DNA of 64,000 nt. It comes from Neopestalotiopsis rosae (lineage: Eukaryota; Ascomycota; Sordariomycetes; Amphisphaeriales; Sporocadaceae). The notes under the pieces were generated by a model that ran no database searches, had not been told where the DNA came from, and saw only the letters and a program-made list of their open reading frames with translations. This document shows, piece after piece, positions 59,330-64,000 of this stretch. Location of the stretch: NCBI GenBank assembly GCA_023078685.1, contig JALGAS010000003.1:310001-374000 (forward strand), in the 5' to 3' direction. The stretch's first letter is position 1. The number at the start of each line of letters is the position of its first letter. The position numbers and the translations under genes were made by a program.

Positions 59330-59550
59330 CATTTCACTGCAATTTTAGCCCACTCAAGAGCGATGGAGGAGCCAGGCTGCAGGGAATATTACGGCTCAAA
59401 GCTCGATATCTGCACTTAAACGAAAATGGCAGCCAATCAAAAGGGCTAGGTAGACTCTTTTCGAAATCGACGTGTTGACTTTGTTCCTTCGCTCCCTACA
59501 CATTGTCTGAATGGTTCCATTATATTTAGCTGGTCTCACTAGCTAAGCAT
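59330..59550 (+). repeat. Dispersed repeat, copy d (most complete, about 220 bp)
   Basis: From TTCACTGCAATTTTAGCCC through AGGCTGCAGGGAATATT, GGCTCAAAGCTC, CAGCCAATCAAAAGGGC, GACTCTTTTCGAAATCGA, TTGACTTTGTTCC and ACACATTGTCTGAATGGTTC to ATTTAGCTGGTCTCACTAGC. It serves as reference for copies a and b. It has no coding capacity that I can recognise. Confidence 0.7.
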
Positions 59551-59586
59551 TGTAAAAGGGAGTGATTATAACCATGGCGTCCCTGG

Positions 59587-61663
59587 TTACTCGAACTCAA
59601 AACCTGTATCAAAGGCGAATAGTGTATCCTGAGGTGGACCTTGTGAAGAAAGCTGTCCTGTCCCGGAGCTACTGGCCTGCGCTGGTGCCGCAAGTATGGG
59701 ATTCTGGGACGCGAGGAATACTTGCCCAGGCCTTGGTAAACTGTCACCACAGGCTGGATCACTCACTGCTATAGTATGGTTAGTATGTAAGCAACTAGTG
59801 TTGACCAGCCCGCTCGTCTCATCAATCACGGGATCACATGCGGTTGCTGTTGGCATGATAGACGGCAACAACCCGAGCTGTCGAAACTCGGCCAAACATT
59901 CAGGTGTCTGCCAGGACCAAGGGATGGTAAAGGCCGGCTCGGTGGCCGTAGAGACGAGGTCGTCGCTGCTTGGCGGCGCTACGGCGTAATTGAGCTCGAA
60001 TTGCATTATGGTTGGGTCAAAGCCGACAGCGTGCTGAACTGTTTCGACTGTGAAGGGACTGGGGCTCTGTGCACTGAAGGGCCCACACGAGGTCGTGGGT
60101 TGAGTAGAGGCCGAGTAGGTATTGCTGGCACAAGCGGTCGTAGTATATTGTTGAAAGGGGTCGTGATCAAGTCCGTAGCCAGCCTTGAACATTTCTAGCC
60201 ACTGGTTGTTATCTGCAGGTGTTTGATTCCAGGGATCATCGTCCCCGTAAAGTATAAGTCGTGCTTGATGACGTAGAGAATCATCCGTGATATCTCCACC
60301 GGCTGTCTTCGCAGTACGGACGTATTCACCCAGGCCGGCAGTGAGGGCTCCAAAGGCAGTAGGGGCAAGTGAATTGTCTCCCGTCGCGAACCCGGCCTTG
60401 GTATTACCTTTCGAGGCACTGAAGGGGTCCGCATCTTGAGTTTCGGTGCCGATCAGGTACGGAGGGATGGCGTTCTCGACGAGCAGAGCAATCGCCGGCT
60501 CCAGGCCGCGGCAGCCTTTCCAGTCCTTCATGAGCAGGCCTGCCTTGAAGTGGTCGCTGAGATGATCATTGCGATCGGACCACAACGAGAAGGTCTCCCC
60601 ACAGAACCCGCATCGCGATTTGACCTCGGAAACCGCGGATTTCCACGTGCACATTGACGCCGTCATCTCTTGGACGCCGTGAACGAGGCGAAGGTGTTGG
60701 CGCAAATGGTCTTTTCTGCGAAAGCTGCGGGCGGAAACGGGCTTCCCAGTACATTTAGAAACTTGGTGAGATTGCAAGTGCGTGTCGTCCGGGTCTCGGA
60801 CGTCGCAGAGTGCGCATTCTGCTTGTAGCTCCGAGTTTATATGTAATGTCCGAAGGGAAGGCATGTCCACCTTTCAAGGGCCTGGTCCAGTCATACCTCG
60901 ACTTGAATGTATCGGTGCAGAAGGTGCATTGAAAAATGCGTTCAGCGTCAGCCCTGGCCTCTTTATTGCGTCGGCTCTTTGCGGTGCGCCTTGGCACCGC
61001 CTTACGCGATCGTTTCCATTTCGACCGTAGATTGATCTGGTCCAGGGGATTCAAGATGGAATCAGATCTATGAGACAGCACTGAAGATTCGCTGGATCCC
61101 TCAGAGAGTGAGAAATTGATCGAACTGGTGGAGCTAGGGCGTGATATGTTTGAAGTAGGTATGTCAAAGGAGCACTCTGAAAGGCCTGTATTTGCCGGAA
61201 AACCACCGATTGTCCTCTGCAACGAGTCCGAAATGGCATGCAATGGAGCAGGTTCCTGCTCTGGGGGCGAATTGCGCCAGCGCTCGAGGGGATCCATACT
61301 ACTCCAATCATGGTTTTGCGTCAAGGGAGGACCCGCCGAGAACAAGTCTAATAAAAAGCTATCGGTGGTTGTTGGGGCACTCGATGATAATTTGTCGTTG
61401 TTTCTCCTATGAGCGTTAGCGAACCAGTGTGACACTTGGCGGATTGTCAATCCAGAACGTTCACTCAGTTCTTCCTTTTCCTGATCTGTCGGATAAGGAT
61501 GTAGAGAGTGAGCAGTAAACCACTCTCTTAGTATTCGCGTAGAGCTTCGTGCATGTCTGACTACCGGCCGCCTCTGCTTGCCTCGTCCCAAATCAGACTC
61601 TTGAGCTACTATGATTACTAGGATCCATAATCGAGTGGGAATCGAAATGCGCCAATGCGACAC
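59587..61663 (-). pseudogene. TALE-homeobox plus C2H2 transcription factor, disrupted in the first finger
   Basis: The 5' part (61663-60890) encodes a KN-type homeodomain: ILREWFTAHSLHPYPTDQEK...LTIRQVSHWFANAHRR. A Ser-rich linker follows, then the start of a C2H2 finger, FQCTFCTDTFKSRYDWTR. In the known fungal homeobox/C2H2 family this is followed by HEKxLHL and LERWxC; here those histidines are missing. The DNA jumps to a different frame that reads ALERWTCLPFGH (about 60886-60850), and then to a third frame that continues NSELQAECALCDVRDPDD, the intact second finger region with RKDHLRQHLRLVH and RCGFCGETFSLWSDRNDHLSDHF, down to the stop at 59587. Two frame changes and a deletion of some 20 bases mean no single protein can be made without unusual splicing. 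An upstream exon before CTCAAGAGTC (acceptor ATAGTAG near 61612) is likely but was not found. Confidence 0.7.
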
Positions 61664-62247
61664 ATGAAATTAGGATGTCAAGTGGTGTGAAAGAGAACCG
61701 ATAAATTATCTAATAACTATTAGGTGCTATAATTAGCTCGCACCTGAGCTATAGTCGATCAGGACAGGGGAGACGTTTGCGACTATATGAAATAATCCAG
61801 GTTTGGCGGCTGCGGGGCGCCCTCATTGGACTGTCTCTATTCTCGCGATCTCAGGACTTTTGTTGTTCCGCTTCCATAGCACTCTCTTATTTATGTTGCT
61901 GCGGATTGGAATGTGCCCAAATTTGTGAGTATTCGTACTTACACAGGATATCATATATCATTCACGAGGCGTATAGCGAATTATTTTTATTGCATTAATC
62001 AAGGACGTCACCACATATCATCATGATCTGAAAACATAATTATTTATGCCTGAATGGCACGGTTGTTTTGGTTTAATTTTTTTTTTCTGTCTTTTTTTGT
62101 GTCCAACTTGTTTGCGATGCCAAAATCGTAGATTGCCTCCTTCCAGGCAAGCGAAGCTCAAACTTCCATCAAAAACGTAAAAACTCATGTTGTATCAAAC
62201 CGAAACGCCCAAAAACACCAAGCTCAATCAAAATCCTTTCCAGATTC
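61664..62247. other. AT-rich spacer
   Basis: About 580 bp between the homeobox relic and the small heat-shock gene, AT-rich from 61680 to 62060. It may contain an unrecognised first exon of the homeobox gene. Confidence 0.35.
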
Positions 62248-63381
62248 TTACTGGATATCGACCTTGTGGATCTCGGTCCACTCCTTCTCGGCCTTGGGAA
62301 CGGTGATGATGAGGATTCCGTTCTCCATCTTGGCAGTAATGCCAAAGCCGTCGACCTCGTCCTTGTCGTCGACGTTTGCGGGGGGCAGTCTGATGCTGCG
62401 CTCAAACATGCCGACCTTGCGCTCGCCGGAGCTGAGCGACTGGAGGAACTCCTCGTTTCCGGGGCGGTAGACGACTCCGGCAATGTTGAGCTGGCTCTTG
62501 TCGGCGTCCCAGTTGACGCCGACGTCCTCCTTGACGGCGCCGGGGAGCGCGACGTGCAAGACATAGGCCTTCTCCGTGTTGAAGGTGTCGACGGGAGGAA
62601 CGAAGCTGTCGTCGTCCTGCTGCTCGCCGGACTGCTCGCCGGCTTCCCGGGCGGCGGCGTCTTGTGGTTCAAAGTATCCCCTGAGGGCCTGCGCAGCGGG
62701 GTGGCCAGCGAGAGCTCCCATCAGGGATCGCAGATCGAAAGGGGCACCGAAAGGTGGCGGGGGTGGGCCGCCGTGGGGAGGGCCGTGTCTGCCACGAGGA
62801 CCTCCACGTCCGCGGCAGCTGCCACGTCGGAAGGCGCCCGGGCCTCCAGGTCCACGGGATCCGTGTCGGTGACGGCCGTGGTGGTGACGTGGTCCTGGTC
62901 CCTCATGGTGGGGAGGCGGAGGGTGAGGGGAGCCAGCAGCGTGGTGCGGGGGGTGTGGTGGGTGAGGACCACCGGGTGGTGGCGGTGGGGGAGGCGCATC
63001 GTCTCTCATGGTGTCGGGGGACTCGTCCATGTTCTCAAAGTCGTGTCCCTCTGATTCTTCTCCCTCTCTGTCAGAGTCAGAGTCGCCTCGGCGATGGTGG
63101 TGGCGACCATGTCTTCCATGACGGCCTCCGCGGTGTCCCCAGGGAAAGTCACCTCCGGGGGGAGGAGGAGGAGGTCCCCATGGGCCTCCCCAGTGTCCGC
63201 CGTGCCAAGGGTTGAAAGACCCGGGGCCGCCAAAGGGGAATCCAGCACCGAATGGAGGTTGACCTCCTGAAGCGTGGTCAACGCCAGCACCTGCGCGTTG
63301 GGGGTTGGCGTCAAAAGAGCGAACAAAGTCCCAAAAGGGACCTTGGCCGAAATTGTTGTTGTTATTGTTGTTGTTTGCCAT
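62248..63381 (-). CDS. Small heat-shock protein (Hsp20/alpha-crystallin family) with a long low-complexity N-terminus
   Basis: A single-exon 377-aa protein. The C-terminal ~110 residues form the alpha-crystallin domain: FVPPVDTFNTEKAYVLHVALPG, then VNWDADKSQLNIAGVV, GERKVGMFERSIRLP and the terminal AKMENGILIITVPKAE. These are the family's strands, including the G-x-L signature (NGILIITVPK). Such chaperones bind unfolded proteins without ATP. The N-terminal ~260 residues are unusual: an eight-Asn run (MANNNNNNNNFGQGPFWDFV), then Gly/Pro/His/Arg-rich stretches with polyproline runs, an acidic DSDSDREGEESEGHDF patch and an RG/RGG-like segment. Fungal Hsp30-type proteins are usually about 180-240 aa, so this one is long. 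ATG 63381 was chosen over an in-frame upstream ATG because it starts the conserved-looking FGQGPFWDF region just after the Asn run. Confidence 0.92.
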   Translation of the reverse strand: MANNNNNNNNFGQGPFWDFVRSFDANPQRAGAGVDHASGGQPPFGAGFPFGGPGSFNPWHGGHWGGPWGPPPPPPGGDFPWGHRGGRHGRHGRHHHRRGDSDSDREGEESEGHDFENMDESPDTMRDDAPPPPPPPGGPHPPHPPHHAAGSPHPPPPHHEGPGPRHHHGRHRHGSRGPGGPGAFRRGSCRGRGGPRGRHGPPHGGPPPPPFGAPFDLRSLMGALAGHPAAQALRGYFEPQDAAAREAGEQSGEQQDDDSFVPPVDTFNTEKAYVLHVALPGAVKEDVGVNWDADKSQLNIAGVVYRPGNEEFLQSLSSGERKVGMFERSIRLPPANVDDKDEVDGFGITAKMENGILIITVPKAEKEWTEIHKVDIQ

Positions 63382-63450
63382 TGTGAAATGTGGATGATGA
63401 TGATGAAGTAAGAAAGTCAAAAGCAGAATACATGAGCAGGATGTCAAACT

Positions 63451-63457
63451 TCTTATA
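63451..63457 (-). promoter_or_regulatory. Possible TATA box of the small heat-shock gene
   Basis: TATAAGA on the minus strand about 70 bp before the start codon. The position fits a stress-inducible promoter. No clear heat-shock element (alternating GAA/TTC) was found next to it. Confidence 0.4.
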
Positions 63458-64000
63458 GTTGATCGAGAATGTAGGTGGCTAATTCAGGCAACCCATCATG
63501 CGTAGACTTTACAAACTAATGCCGGGGCCATGTACGCAATTCCGAACAATAGTCAGATTTCTACGGTGGACGGCAACAGTCATCCATGTCTACGCAATGG
63601 ACCTCGAACGGATCCGAATGCCCTGGAACAACTTACAAGGCTGCCGGCATATACACGTAGGAAGGTTGTTGGAACTTGGCTGCTTGCCACGCGGCCTCCA
63701 TGAACACTTTGGGACTAACGACTCTTCTGATTGGCTAGTTCGAGCCTCTCCATGGCTGACGAAGCAAGATCCTCGAATAGTGGTGTGGCTTGACTGCCTT
63801 TGACACAGCGGCGGTGGCGAAGGGCAGCCCGAGCTTCTGTTCTCTACTGTGTAAGTGCTGGCTAGAACGGCGCCGAAAGCCGAGCCCCTCGGAGTGCACT
63901 CGGTTCCGAGTTGAATGCGAATATGTTTTTGAGCCCGAGAGTCATACTACGGAGGAAAGTGAGTCATCTCGTCTTCAGTCTAGGCAGTTCAAGCTTGCGA
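63458..64000. other. Upstream region of the small heat-shock gene
   Basis: No gene was recognised to the window end. An open frame of about 100 codons on the plus strand (63498-63803) has no motif. One CCCCT stress-element core occurs near 63886. Confidence 0.35.

Noticed and set aside
62266..63054. Plus-strand open frame (262 codons) opposite the small heat-shock gene
   Set aside because: Antisense of the low-complexity Pro/His/Gly region; no independent protein character.

Overview
The window is nuclear DNA of a filamentous ascomycete (Pezizomycotina). Protein genes have short introns (about 50-190 bp) with GT(A/G)AGT-type donors, CTAAC-type branch sites and AG acceptors. The families are typically fungal: a HET-domain protein, a 2EXR protein, a type-B lipase, a TALE-homeobox/C2H2 regulator and a Seb1/Msn2-type stress regulator. 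The style of the Seb1/Msn2 protein suggests Sordariomycetes, perhaps Hypocreales; I cannot name the species.

Layout. The left flank (1-8.7 kb) is accessory: a HET gene cut by the window edge, a 2EXR pseudogene, two MYND-finger paralogs in tandem (one short, one with a nonsense codon) and a small inverted-repeat element. The middle (8.7-51.2 kb) carries conserved, apparently intact genes: an unrecognised 650-aa coiled-coil protein, an Hcs1/IGHMBP2-type helicase, a DUF202 membrane protein, DPH6 (diphthamide synthesis), a Seb1/Msn2 zinc-finger regulator, a membrane-anchored carboxylesterase, CDC14 and the KEOPS subunit PCC1. The right flank (51.8-61.7 kb) is again accessory and damaged: a cystathionine gamma-synthase-like gene with a stop codon, a thiopurine-methyltransferase-like gene lacking a splice acceptor, a third MYND paralog with a shifted C-terminus, 2.5 kb of repeat relics, and a broken homeobox/C2H2 gene. 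An intact small heat-shock protein with a very long low-complexity N-terminus closes the window.

Three features stand out. (1) Accessory genes on both flanks are decayed while the core genes between them look intact, and three nonsense codons are all explained by C:G-to-T:A changes, compatible with RIP. (2) The Seb1/Msn2 gene has a 545-nt ATG-free, CAA-rich leader with its own intron and lies beside about 15.6 kb with no recognisable gene. (3) Tandem repeats of about 110 bp with a conserved core TTCAACGCCCTAT fill the intergenic space between the divergent cystathionine gamma-synthase-like and methyltransferase genes.

All boundaries were read by eye from splice signals and reading-frame continuity. 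No database search was possible.
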